A DNA stretch of 64,000 nucleotides from Pseudomonadota bacterium (GTDB taxonomy: Bacteria; Desulfobacterota; Desulfarculia; Desulfarculales; Desulfarculaceae): assembly GCA_018896025.1 (NCBI GenBank), contig JAHIND010000006.1, positions 124,001 through 188,000 on the forward strand, in the 5' to 3' direction. Positions 50,838-59,903 of the stretch are shown here, one piece after another; the stretch's first letter is position 1, and the number at the start of each line of letters is the position of its first letter. The notes under the pieces were generated by a model that was not told the DNA's origin, searched no databases, and was given only the letters and a program-made list of their open reading frames with translations. The position numbers and the translations under genes are program-made.

Positions 50838-52100
50838 TTAGTCGTTAAGTTCCGGCTCTTGCGGGAAGATGGGGAGGTAACGATAAGCCAGCATGAACAC
50901 CAGCAGTCCGAAGCCCAGCACCAGGGTGGCGATGCCCCACTCCGGCCAGGAGGGCAGGTAGGCGTAGAACTTCTCAAAGGGCAGCACCGGCAGGGCCAGA
51001 GACTGGATGGTGAACACGAAGCGGTTCAGGGTAATGCCGATGCAGGCCAACAGCATGGCCACGAACATCCAGCCGTAGCTGGCGCGCACCTTTTCCTGCA
51101 CCAACATCAGGGCTGGCAGCCAGCCGCACAGGCCAATCTCCACCCACAGCAGCCAGAAGCCGTAGGGCGCGTGGTACATGTTGTCCAGGGTCAGGCCGGC
51201 GGAGGGCAGCTTGATGTAAGCCCACCACAGAGTGTCGGCCGACTTGAAGACCATGTACACCACCAGCAGCCAACCGCTGATCTTGCCCATGAGCATCTTC
51301 ACGCTGTGCTTGGTCAGCTTGCGGCCGGAGATCTTCTCGGTGATCATCACCACCATGGTGGTGAAGCTGGGGCCCACCGCGATGGCGCTCATGATGAACA
51401 GGAAGAAGGTCCAGGGCCAGATGCCCAGGCCGCCACGGGCGGCGAAGGGCCGGGCGTAGAGCACGCCGAACATGCCGCCCAAGGAACCCTGGTGGAAGAA
51501 GCTCAGGAAGGTGCCGGCAGCCGCGAACACGATCATGATGGTGTGCAGGTTGTGGCTGAAGGTCCCGAACTCGGGCACCCGGCTGATGCGCTTGTTGTCC
51601 AGCACCGACGGCAGCAGCTCGATGGTGAGCACGATGGCGTAGGTGGTGATGCAGAACATAACCTCGGTGAGCATGGAGTGCACGTTGGCGTGCCAGAAGC
51701 CGAACCAACCACGGATGGGCTGGCCGATGTCGATGCCCAGCATCAAAATGGCGCCCACGTAGCAGATAAAGCCGATCAATACCGCCGCGTTGACGATGGG
51801 CTTAAGCTCGGTCTTGCCTACTATGTAGTTGAGGAAGCTGGTGAAAAAGGCGCCCGCCCCCAGGGCGATGACCGCCAGGTCCACCACGATCCACACGCCG
51901 AAGGCGAAGTAGTCGTTCATATTGGTCTGGTTGAGGCCCAGGGCCAGGCACAGCACCGCGCCGACGCTGAAGTAGGCCAAAAGGGTCAGGGGAAGTCCCA
52001 ACCAGATCAGGAAGACCTCGGGCCGGCAACGCTTGGTCCCTTTGGGCCACCAGCTCGAGTCATCCGCGTACTTGGGTAGATCGTCTAACCATCTTCTCAT
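50838..52100 (-). CDS. qrcD: Quinone reductase complex membrane subunit QrcD (NrfD/PsrC family)
   Basis: 420 residues with about ten membrane helices: YFSVGAVLCLALGLNQTNMNDYF, IVVDLAVIALGAGAFFTSFL, FGFWHANVHSMLTEVMFCITTYAIVLTIELLP and later TEKISGRKLTKHSVKMLMG. NrfD-family proteins carry the menaquinone site and may support proton translocation. In Qrc this subunit accepts electrons from the FeS subunit. It begins 18 bases after QrcC. Confidence 0.87.
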   Translation of the reverse strand: MRRWLDDLPKYADDSSWWPKGTKRCRPEVFLIWLGLPLTLLAYFSVGAVLCLALGLNQTNMNDYFAFGVWIVVDLAVIALGAGAFFTSFLNYIVGKTELKPIVNAAVLIGFICYVGAILMLGIDIGQPIRGWFGFWHANVHSMLTEVMFCITTYAIVLTIELLPSVLDNKRISRVPEFGTFSHNLHTIMIVFAAAGTFLSFFHQGSLGGMFGVLYARPFAARGGLGIWPWTFFLFIMSAIAVGPSFTTMVVMITEKISGRKLTKHSVKMLMGKISGWLLVVYMVFKSADTLWWAYIKLPSAGLTLDNMYHAPYGFWLLWVEIGLCGWLPALMLVQEKVRASYGWMFVAMLLACIGITLNRFVFTIQSLALPVLPFEKFYAYLPSWPEWGIATLVLGFGLLVFMLAYRYLPIFPQEPELND

Positions 52101-52118
52101 CGTTGACCTCGCCTATTG

Positions 52119-52958
52119 CTAGTGGCCGCTCTGAGTGGCGGCCTGGGCAAACTTATTGTGGCGGGTTACATAGTTGTCTGCCATTTTGCGCACCCACTCC
52201 CGCTTGGACATGTAATACACCTTGGGGTTGGTGTGCAGCTGCTCCAGCAGGCGGAAGGTGTAGTCGCTGGAGATCAGCTTATGCACCTTGTGCTCTGGGT
52301 TCTGCAACTGCCCGAAGGTGATGGCCCCGGAGGGGCAAGCCTCGGTGCAGGCGGTCTGGTAATCCATCTCGCCGACTTCGCCACCAGAGACCATGGCCTT
52401 GTTGCGGGCGGCCTGGTAACGCTGGTAGCAGAAGGTGCACTTTTCCACCACGCCGCGCATGCGCGGGCTTACAAAGGGGCTAAGGGCCCGGGGGCTGCCC
52501 TTGGGCCAGGGCACGTCGTACCAGTTGAAGTATCGAGCGTGGTAAGGACAGGCCGCGACACAGTACCGGCAGCCGATGCACCGGGTGGGAATCTGGCTGA
52601 CTATGCCGGTTTCCTCGTCATAATCGGTGGCCGTGGCCGGGCAAACGCTCACGCAGGGAGGGTGGGCCTCCTCATCCATGGGACCTTCCTGGAAAAAGGC
52701 CTGGCCGGGAGTGCCCGACTTGCCGCCCTGGCAGTGCATGCAGGGGCGGGGGATGAAGGCCACCTCGGTGTCTGGGAAGGACTTGCCGTTGTCGATCTGA
52801 TAGACCCGCATCCAGGTGATGGAGCGGATCTTGTCGGTCTCGTTGTGCAAGACCCCGATATTGTTTTCGCTCATGCAGGCCACCGAACAAGCCCCGCAGC
52901 CGGTGCACTTGTCCAGGTCTATGACCATTCCGAATCTCTTTACGTCTTTTCGCCACAT
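52119..52958 (-). CDS. qrcC: Quinone reductase complex iron-sulfur subunit QrcC
   Basis: 279 residues with four cysteine clusters: CTGCGACSVACMSEN, CMHCQGG...CVSVCP, CIGCRYCVAACPYHARYFNW, and CTFCYQRY...CTEACPSGAI. This is the DMSO-reductase-B/HmcB type of four-cluster ferredoxin. No signal peptide, so it would reach the periplasmic side by association with the Tat-targeted QrcB. Starts five bases after the QrcB stop. Confidence 0.88.
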   Translation of the reverse strand: MWRKDVKRFGMVIDLDKCTGCGACSVACMSENNIGVLHNETDKIRSITWMRVYQIDNGKSFPDTEVAFIPRPCMHCQGGKSGTPGQAFFQEGPMDEEAHPPCVSVCPATATDYDEETGIVSQIPTRCIGCRYCVAACPYHARYFNWYDVPWPKGSPRALSPFVSPRMRGVVEKCTFCYQRYQAARNKAMVSGGEVGEMDYQTACTEACPSGAITFGQLQNPEHKVHKLISSDYTFRLLEQLHTNPKVYYMSKREWVRKMADNYVTRHNKFAQAATQSGH

Positions 52959-52963
52959 AGCTA

Positions 52964-55288
52964 CTAACCCTGCACCTTCTCGACGCTAACCGCGGTCAGC
53001 TCCCAGACGGGCAGCCCGCTCATCGGATCGGTGGTCACCTTGGCTGCTCGGTTGAAGTTCATGCCTTTGCCCTCCACCTGGAATCCGAAGGCGCTGTGCC
53101 CCAGTCCCACCGGCGCGTAGACCACGCCGGGCGCGGCGCCCGCGAACAGGCTGAGCTTGGCGGTCAGGCTGCCGGCCACGGAGTCGATGCGGATCAGATC
53201 GCCTTCGTACAGATGCAGCTCGTGGGCGGTCTGGGGATTCATCTCCACCACCAGCTTGTCCATGTCGGCCAGCATGGTGTCGGGAAGCACCTTGACCATG
53301 TAGGGGGTGATGGCGTCCCCGCCCCAGGTGGTGCGAAGCGAAGGCACCGCCGTGAGCAGCAGGGGCATTCCCGTGCCCAGGTCGTCGGCCGCCGCCGGGG
53401 TCTCCCAGTGAGGCAGGAAGGCCGCTTCCAGCCCACCGCTTACCCCCATCATGGCCACCATGCGCTCCAGGGCCTGGGGGTTGCCCGCCCGGCCGGAGAG
53501 GAGCTTGAACAGGCCCATGCTGAAGAACTCGAAACGCCCGGTGGGAGTCTGGAACTTCACCGGGCCGTAGGCCGGTTTGGCCTGGACCCAGAAGCTCTGC
53601 TCGACCAGTTGCTCGAAGTCGCCCATGGCCTGGGTGCGGGCCATCAGGACCTCTTCCATGTTCTTGTAAGGCAGGGCCGCGGCGATCTTGCCGCCCAGGC
53701 GCGAGGCCACCTGCAAGAGCACCTCGCCCGCGTCCTTGGCCTGGGGCACCGCCTTGATGAGCGGGCGGTGCAGGCCGTAACAGGACACCGGGCTGCCGTA
53801 GGGAGAGGTGCTGTCGCCCCAGCCCTCCAGCCAGTGGGTGGTGGGCAGGACCAGGTCGGCCACTGAGGCCGACTCGTCCAGGTAGGGGGTCATGGCCACC
53901 ACGAAGGGCGTCTTGCGGGCCAGCTCTTCCATCACTCCGGCCTGGGGGCCGTTGTAGACGAAGTTGCCGCCCACCAGCAGAAGGGTCTTGACGGCGTAGG
54001 GCTTGCCCGCCAGGGCCGCCTTGGCCAGGGCGTCGGGGTTGTTGGAGTCCAGCCCCTGGGCCGGGTCCACCAAGGGCCGCACATTGCCCCGCAGGCTGGT
54101 GGAGCCAATGGACTTGAGCGGCAGGGCATCCTGCACCAACACGCCGCCGGGCTTGCCGATGTTGCCCTTGAGGGCGTTCAGGGCCAGAACGGCCATGAAG
54201 TCGTACATGCGGCCCGGGTCGCTGGAGTTGCCGGGCCCGCAGACCGCCACGGCCCGTTTGGCCTTGGCGAAGCCCAGGGTCAGCTTGACCAGCTTCTCCA
54301 AGGGAACTCCGGCCATCTGAGCCACCTGCTCGCGGCGGTAGTTCTTGAGCAGGAAGGACTTGAAGCCCTTGAAGTCGCCCTCGTCCTTGAAGCCGAAGGA
54401 GGCTTTCACCGCCGCCTGGTCGTAGAGCCCTTCCTGGATCATGATGGTGCACATGGCCAGGGCCAGGGCGCCTTCGGTGCCCGGGCGGCAGGCCAACCAC
54501 ATGTCCGCCTGGCTGGCGGTGATACTGGCGCGCGACTCTACCTGGCCCAGGAATCCCTTGTTCTTGGGGAAGCCCCGCCAAGAGGCGAAGGCCTTGCGGG
54601 TGGCCACCGGCGCGCCGAAGTTTTCGAGCAGCGGGGTTCCGAAGGAGATCACGTAGTCGGCGTTGGCCAGGTCGAAGCCCAGGTCGGTCTGGCCCATCAT
54701 GGCCAAGCCCGCCAGGGCCAGGGTCTCCCCGGCGTTGGGGGTGAAGGCCAAGTTGGGCGAACCCAGGGCGGCCATGAGGCACAGCAGGAGCTGGCCGGTG
54801 GCGCTCTCGGGGTCATGTCCCAGGGCCATGATCGCCTCGGGCTTGCCCTGCTTGCTCACCTCGGCCAGGTTGCCGGCCAAGATGTCCAGGGCCTCGGGCC
54901 AGCTCAGCTTGCTGTAGCGGCCGTTGGCCCGGTTGCGCAGCAGCGGGGCGGTCACCCGGATGTCGGTGTTATACAGAAGTTGCAGGGCCGAGGCGTCCTG
55001 GGGAACCACGCCGCCCTTGCTGAGGGGGTGCTCGGGGTTGCCCTCCACCCGGATGGCCCGGGTGCCGTCCACCCTGCCCTGCACCAAGCGCGCCTTGGCG
55101 CCGGTGCCGGTCTGGGGGTTAACCACGTTGGCGTAGGCCACCGCACCGTCCTCGGGCACCGGGACCCAAGACCAGTTCTGGGTCCAGATGGTGGAGTCAT
55201 CCATGAGCTTCCACATGAGCGGGCTTGCGTGCACGCCCAGTACTCCACCCACGGCCAGCTTGATAAATGCTCGTCTATCCCATTGCAT
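52964..55288 (-). CDS. qrcB: Quinone reductase complex molybdopterin-oxidoreductase-like subunit QrcB
   Basis: 774 residues. Twin-arginine signal DRRAFIKLAVGGVLGVHA at the N-terminus. The body follows the molybdopterin oxidoreductase family (YSKLSWPEALDILAGNLAE, CGPGNSSDPGRMYDFMAVLALNALKGNIGKPGG, VLPTTHWLEGWGDSTSPYG), but the N-terminal CxxCxxxC site for an FeS cluster is missing, as in QrcB of Desulfovibrio, which is reported to lack the cofactor. It is then a structural rather than catalytic subunit. The separate FeS gene argues against an alternative complex III, where these domains are fused. Confidence 0.86.
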   Translation of the reverse strand: MQWDRRAFIKLAVGGVLGVHASPLMWKLMDDSTIWTQNWSWVPVPEDGAVAYANVVNPQTGTGAKARLVQGRVDGTRAIRVEGNPEHPLSKGGVVPQDASALQLLYNTDIRVTAPLLRNRANGRYSKLSWPEALDILAGNLAEVSKQGKPEAIMALGHDPESATGQLLLCLMAALGSPNLAFTPNAGETLALAGLAMMGQTDLGFDLANADYVISFGTPLLENFGAPVATRKAFASWRGFPKNKGFLGQVESRASITASQADMWLACRPGTEGALALAMCTIMIQEGLYDQAAVKASFGFKDEGDFKGFKSFLLKNYRREQVAQMAGVPLEKLVKLTLGFAKAKRAVAVCGPGNSSDPGRMYDFMAVLALNALKGNIGKPGGVLVQDALPLKSIGSTSLRGNVRPLVDPAQGLDSNNPDALAKAALAGKPYAVKTLLLVGGNFVYNGPQAGVMEELARKTPFVVAMTPYLDESASVADLVLPTTHWLEGWGDSTSPYGSPVSCYGLHRPLIKAVPQAKDAGEVLLQVASRLGGKIAAALPYKNMEEVLMARTQAMGDFEQLVEQSFWVQAKPAYGPVKFQTPTGRFEFFSMGLFKLLSGRAGNPQALERMVAMMGVSGGLEAAFLPHWETPAAADDLGTGMPLLLTAVPSLRTTWGGDAITPYMVKVLPDTMLADMDKLVVEMNPQTAHELHLYEGDLIRIDSVAGSLTAKLSLFAGAAPGVVYAPVGLGHSAFGFQVEGKGMNFNRAAKVTTDPMSGLPVWELTAVSVEKVQG

Positions 55289-55318
55289 AAGGGTGTCTCC
55301 TTAGCATCCAGCCGACGC

Positions 55319-55933
55319 CTATTTGTGGCAAACGAAGCAGGCGCGGTTAACGCCGTTTTCGCTGTGGCACTTGGCGCAGTCGTCCATTTTCATGCGGTGG
55401 GGGGGACCGGACAGGCCGATGGGCCCCTTGCCCCAGATATCCCGGCTGTAGCCCGTGAGGCGGTTGTACTCATAGGGCCGCAGCTTGGTGGTCTCGCCGT
55501 GATCGCCGTGGCACTTGGCGCACTCTAGACCGGCGTTGGCCGTGTGGGCCGCATGAGAGAAGAACACACAGTCGGGCTGGCGGGAGTAGACCAGCCAGGG
55601 GATGGGCTGGTTTTTCTTGATGTACTCCAGGAATGCCGCCTCGTTGGCTCCATCACCCATGGGCGAACCTGCCTCGTGACACTCCTTGCATGACTGTACG
55701 CTGGGAATGCCCGAGAAGGAGCCGTCTTCCCGCAGGGTGTGACAGGACTTACAGCTGTCACTGACCTGCTCCAAATGCAGCTTGTGATTGAACTGCAACG
55801 GCTGCGCCTTCTCCGCGTAGAGGATGGTGGGGGTGGCCCAAAACCCGAAGGCCGAACCTATCACCAATCCCACGAAGAGAAGGATCCAGTCCGCACGCGA
55901 CCGTTGTTTCTTTCCTTGCTGGTGCGATGACAT
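55319..55933 (-). CDS. qrcA: Quinone reductase complex multiheme cytochrome QrcA
   Basis: 204 residues from the ATG at 55933 (AAGGA upstream). An uncleaved-type N-terminal membrane anchor (WILLFVGLVIGSAFGFW) precedes a periplasmic domain with five CxxCH sites: CKSCH, CKECH, CAKCH, CAKCH and CFVCH. A further histidine-rich stretch CVFFSHAAH has no CxxCH; the Desulfovibrio protein is described as hexaheme, so one heme is absent or bound atypically. It receives electrons from cytochrome c3 and passes them on to the complex. First gene of the operon. Confidence 0.87.
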   Translation of the reverse strand: MSSHQQGKKQRSRADWILLFVGLVIGSAFGFWATPTILYAEKAQPLQFNHKLHLEQVSDSCKSCHTLREDGSFSGIPSVQSCKECHEAGSPMGDGANEAAFLEYIKKNQPIPWLVYSRQPDCVFFSHAAHTANAGLECAKCHGDHGETTKLRPYEYNRLTGYSRDIWGKGPIGLSGPPHRMKMDDCAKCHSENGVNRACFVCHK

Positions 55934-56118
55934 AAGATCCTTGCCTCTCGCTACTCTCAATTGCCTCAAACAGACTTCCGGCACATCCACCGGCCATGGG
56001 CGCCCGGCGGTGGCCGCTACTTATATGGTTAGGTACAACCACACCTTGCGTCGCCGGATGGTCTTGTCCTTTCCGGCACAAAGGCCAGCCAAAAAACAAG
56101 TCCGCCTGGGACTCACGC

Positions 56119-56148
56119 AAAATAGCAGCTAAACGCGGGCGCTGTCAA
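56119..56148 (-). promoter_or_regulatory. Promoter for the Qrc operon
   Basis: Minus-strand TTGACA (56148-56143), 18-base spacer, TATTTT (56124-56119). The -35 lies in the last codons of the nudix gene. It gives a leader of about 180 bases before qrcA, in which I see no clear structure. Confidence 0.5.
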
Positions 56149-56612
56149 CCAACATCCCCGCCAAAATCGGAGCTTACTTCCGTGTCTTGGGCCAGGCGGG
56201 CCGCCTTGAGGATCACCCGCTTGGTGTCCGGGGTCAGGGCGTAACCATCCAGGCTGTCCAACCCCGCCCACACCGCCGCGGCCGCGTCGTCCCCCGCCTG
56301 GGGTTCCAGGGGCTGACAAAAGCACAAAAAGTCAATGAGAACGTAGTGATACTCCACACGGCCTTGGGGGTCGCGCAGGATGCGCTCGATCACCTCCACC
56401 ATGGGCCCCACCCGCACCTGAAGAGCGGTTTCCTCGACCACCTCCCGGGCGCAGGCCTGGGCCAGGCTCTCGCCCAACTCCACCCCGCCGCCGGGGATGG
56501 ACCAGATGCCCTTGGAGGGCTCGGCACCCCGCTTGACCAACAGCACCTGGTCGCCGGCCAACACGATGCCGCCAACTCCCACCACCGGTAGTTCGGGATA
56601 ATGACGGCCCAT
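56145..56612 (-). CDS. Nudix hydrolase
   Basis: 155 residues. The Nudix box GGGVELGESLAQACAREVVEET is complete apart from Val for the usual preceding strand pattern, so hydrolysis of a nucleoside diphosphate derivative is expected. VGGIVLAGDQVLLVKRGAEPSKGIWSIPGG is typical of ADP-ribose pyrophosphatase- or MutT-like enzymes; substrate cannot be told. It begins five bases after the UDP-xylose synthase gene and forms an operon with it. Confidence 0.9.
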   Translation of the reverse strand: MGRHYPELPVVGVGGIVLAGDQVLLVKRGAEPSKGIWSIPGGGVELGESLAQACAREVVEETALQVRVGPMVEVIERILRDPQGRVEYHYVLIDFLCFCQPLEPQAGDDAAAAVWAGLDSLDGYALTPDTKRVILKAARLAQDTEVSSDFGGDVG

Positions 56613-56617
56613 GGGCC

Positions 56618-57556
<939 letters not shown>

Positions 57557-57612
57557 CTAACTATCCTCCCGCCCCGCCCTGGGAGGCGGTGTAAATATCC
57601 GATGCTGGCCGC

Positions 57613-57641
57613 ATTATCCTAGAGGGCGGGGAGCAGGTCAA
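57613..57641 (-). promoter_or_regulatory. Promoter for the UDP-xylose synthase/nudix operon
   Basis: Minus-strand TTGACC (57641-57636), 17-base spacer, GATAAT (57618-57613). Confidence 0.6.
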
Positions 57642-57716
57642 GGCCGCCGGTCTTGCCGATTCCCCTGCCCCATGCTAAAAATTCAATTTACAACCATTTA
57701 GTCAGCGAGGTAAGCA

Positions 57717-57920
57717 ATGGCCGGTGAAACCTGCCGAAATCACCCCGACCGCCCATCGGTGGCCATGTGCCAGAAGTACGGTCACGGCTATTGCCTGGAA
57801 TGTCTGGAAACCGACGCCCACTGCTCCGACCCTGACATCTATTGCAAGTTCCGGGAGCAGTGCCTGGTGCATTTCCATTACAAGGAACAAAAACGCGAAG
57901 CAGCCAGGGGGCGGGCATGA
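57717..57920 (+). CDS. Small cysteine/histidine-rich protein, B-box-like zinc finger
   Basis: 67 residues with CRNHPDRPSVAMCQKYGHGYCLECL and CSDPDIYCKFREQCLVHF. The spacing of Cys/His pairs (CxxH, CxxC, CxxC...H) resembles bacterial B-box-type zinc fingers, which usually sit at the N-terminus of membrane or protease proteins; here it stands alone. The ATGA overlap with the cupin gene suggests the two act together. Function unknown. Confidence 0.72.
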   Translation: MAGETCRNHPDRPSVAMCQKYGHGYCLECLETDAHCSDPDIYCKFREQCLVHFHYKEQKREAARGRA

Positions 57921-58258
57921 GCAAAGAAGCGTCTTTCCCGGGTTTCATCAAAGACCTGCCCCAGGCGGCCCTTGGCCTGCAGGATGCCACCGGCTATCTC
58001 TTGGCCGGGCCCAAGGGCCAGGCGGTATTTTTCGACCTGCCCGCCGGGGCCTCGGTGCCCCTGCACAGCCACGGGGCTCAGTGGGGCATCGTGGTGTACG
58101 GCGAGTTGGAGCTGACCATTGGCGAAGAGACCAAGGTATACCGTAGCGGAGAGTGCTACGACATCCCCGCCGGAACCGCCCACGGGGCGACGGTGCTGGT
58201 GCCCTCGTTGGTCATAGACGTATTCGCCGAACCCAACCGCTACTCTCCCCGGGGCTAG
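57917..58258 (+). CDS. Small cupin-domain protein
   Basis: 113 residues, a single cupin barrel: motif 1 GASVPLHSHGAQWGIVVYGELEL and motif 2 YDIPAGTAHGATV, with His ligands that could hold a metal. Starts at the ATG overlapping the stop of the B-box-like gene. Such proteins range from isomerases to metal-dependent dioxygenases and sensor partners; no specific function can be given. Confidence 0.85.
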   Translation: MSKEASFPGFIKDLPQAALGLQDATGYLLAGPKGQAVFFDLPAGASVPLHSHGAQWGIVVYGELELTIGEETKVYRSGECYDIPAGTAHGATVLVPSLVIDVFAEPNRYSPRG

Positions 58259-58282
58259 TCAACTTCATCGCATAAAACGCGA

Positions 58283-58311
58283 CCCGCCATTGCGGCGGGC
58301 CGCCTTTGTTT
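58283..58311. terminator. Hairpin between convergent cupin and SUOX-like genes
   Basis: CCCGCC/GGCGGG (58283-58288, 58294-58299) with an interrupted T tract (CCTTTGTTTT) on the plus side and a short T run on the minus side. It may serve both genes. Confidence 0.5.
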
Positions 58312-58332
58312 TGCCTAAGCTACGGGCCCTGC

Positions 58333-58923
58333 TCAGAACTCTGTGACCTCTCCACCCCGAATGGCCCGGCGCTGGCCGGAGTTGAGGTCCAGGGTCACTC
58401 CGGGCTCGATGATGCCTTCCCTGGTGTAGCCCCGGTCCTCCCAGAAGCCGCCCTGCATCTTGTCGCCAAAGGTGACTCCCGCCAGCCACTTGGCGCTCTT
58501 GTAGCCCCAGAGGTGCGGCACCAGCATGCGCAAGGGGCCGCCGAAGTCCGTTTCCAGGGGCTCGTCCTCGACCCCCAGCACCAGCATCACCCGGGGGTGG
58601 TCCAGGTCCTTCAGGCTCACCGTGGTGGTATAGCCCCCGCCCTGGCTGGTGAAGGTGGCGTGGCTGGCCCCCGGCTCCGGTTCCAGCCCGGCCAGGAAGT
58701 CGCGCCACAGCACCCCTTGCCAGCGGGCCCGCAGGCTGAAGCCCGACACCGAGGTGAGGCGGGCGTCCACCTCGCTCTGGGGCATGGCCCTGATGTCCTC
58801 CAAGTCGAACTCGCGCTCCGTGGCCACCATGCCGTCCACGGTGAGTCGCCACTGGTCCGGGCCGATGGTGGGCCGCCCTCCCGCGCTGAAGGCGGGCATG
58901 CGGTGCTGGGACATGTAGCTCAT
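58333..58923 (-). CDS. Sulfite-oxidase-like molybdopterin-fold protein with Cys to Ser substitution
   Basis: 196 residues with the oxidoreductase molybdopterin-binding (YedY/SUOX) fold: WRLTVDGMVATEREFDLEDIRAMPQ, LTSVSGFSLRARWQGVLWRDFL, GGPLRMLVPHLWGYKSAKWLAGVTF. In family members the Mo-coordinating cysteine lies in a CVxGWS block; here it reads SVSGFS, with Ser58. No Tat signal is seen and it is shorter than YedY, so it would be cytoplasmic. Either a serine ligates Mo or the protein is non-catalytic. Its start overlaps the stop of the chagasin-like gene (ATGA). Confidence 0.8.
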   Translation of the reverse strand: MSYMSQHRMPAFSAGGRPTIGPDQWRLTVDGMVATEREFDLEDIRAMPQSEVDARLTSVSGFSLRARWQGVLWRDFLAGLEPEPGASHATFTSQGGGYTTTVSLKDLDHPRVMLVLGVEDEPLETDFGGPLRMLVPHLWGYKSAKWLAGVTFGDKMQGGFWEDRGYTREGIIEPGVTLDLNSGQRRAIRGGEVTEF

Positions 58924-59306
58924 CTGACCTCAACCTCCAGGCTGCGGGTCTTGGCCGGTTTCTTGTCCTTTTCCCAGGGCCGGGCGTAGTTGAGCACGAT
59001 CATGGCCCTGCCCGGCCCCATGGCCTGGAAGGTCCATATCTCCTGGCCGCCCACGCCCACGCGTGGCTTGCCGTCCGGCCCTTCGGCCTTGTCGGGCACA
59101 TAGTTGTTGGTGACCAGCTTGACCACCTTGGGGTCGGGCACCTTGGCCAGCATCCACTTGTAGCCGGTGGTGTGGTTGGCGGCCAGGGTCACCTGGAACA
59201 CTTGGTCCTGCTGGAGCACCAGGGTCTGCACCGGCCCGGCGGCCCAGGCCGGCCCGGCCACCAGCAGCAGGGCCAGCAGCGGCAGCAGCCTCAACCAGCG
59301 GAGCAA
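58920..59306 (-). CDS. Secreted chagasin-like (I42) protease inhibitor
   Basis: 128 residues from a TTG at 59306, which has GGAG in the end of the upstream gene; ATGs at 59348-59360 would add a Ser-rich prefix overlapping that gene. A signal peptide (LRLLPLLALLLVAGPAWA) is followed by the three I42 loops: NHTTGYKW, the glycine-rich VGVGGQ and RPWE. Chagasin-type proteins inhibit papain-like cysteine proteases; here it would act in the periplasm. Located between an unknown gene and the SUOX-like gene in a coupled operon. Confidence 0.82.
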   Translation of the reverse strand: MLRWLRLLPLLALLLVAGPAWAAGPVQTLVLQQDQVFQVTLAANHTTGYKWMLAKVPDPKVVKLVTNNYVPDKAEGPDGKPRVGVGGQEIWTFQAMGPGRAMIVLNYARPWEKDKKPAKTRSLEVEVR

Positions 59307-59310
59307 GGCC

Positions 59311-59733
59311 CTACTCCGGGAACTTGAGGGTGAGAAGTTGGCCGCCATCTTCCTTTTCACTCTTCACCTTGACCTCCAGGTTGTCGTTGCGCACCCCCAG
59401 AGCCAGCAGGGCCTTGACCTTGTCGCCCTCGGCGTGGGTCATGGCCCGCACCGCCTCCATCACCTTGGGGCCGATCTGTGCGCCGGGAGAAGGAAGGGTG
59501 CTGGCCCGGTATTTGGCCTGCACCGTGACCTCGCCGCCCGGGGCCTGGAACAGGGTGATCTTCTTGGCCCCGGCGTTGACCGCGTGCAGCACGGTGAGCG
59601 CCAGCCACTTCAGGGCCGCCTCGTCCTTGTCCTCGTCCTGGGCCAGCTTGGACATCTCCTCAAGGTAGTCGGTGGTGGCGAAGCAGTCGCAAAGCTCCTG
59701 AACCTTCAGGTGCAAATTTCTCTTGTCTTCCAT
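59311..59733 (-). CDS. Conserved protein of unknown function
   Basis: 140 residues, soluble, mixed alpha/beta: an N-terminal acidic helical half (LHLKVQELCDCFATTDYLEEMSKLAQDEDKDEAALKWLALTVLHAVNAGA) and a beta-rich C-terminal half (KKITLFQAPGGEVTVQAKY, LEVKVKSEKEDGGQLLTLKFPE). I do not recognise the family. It heads the operon with the I42-like and SUOX-like genes (4-base gap), so a linked role is possible. Confidence 0.62.
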   Translation of the reverse strand: MEDKRNLHLKVQELCDCFATTDYLEEMSKLAQDEDKDEAALKWLALTVLHAVNAGAKKITLFQAPGGEVTVQAKYRASTLPSPGAQIGPKVMEAVRAMTHAEGDKVKALLALGVRNDNLEVKVKSEKEDGGQLLTLKFPE

Positions 59734-59903
59734 GGTATTGCCTTACTCCATTGCAGAAGGTGTTTTGCCTTTACCTTAAAATTGTAAGCCATGCCGCCGA
59801 ACGAGACCAAATCATTCGGCGCTTCGGCTTGCCCCTGGGGCGGCGGCCCCTTATTCTAGGAATAAGACTCGGCAGCCAACCCCACTCTTTGAAAGCGGCG
59901 GCG

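Noticed and set aside
52964-55288. Alternative complex III or a catalytic formate/polysulfide reductase
   Set aside because: The Mo-type protein lacks the N-terminal CxxCxxxC site, and FeS and Mo-like subunits are separate genes, which fits Qrc better.
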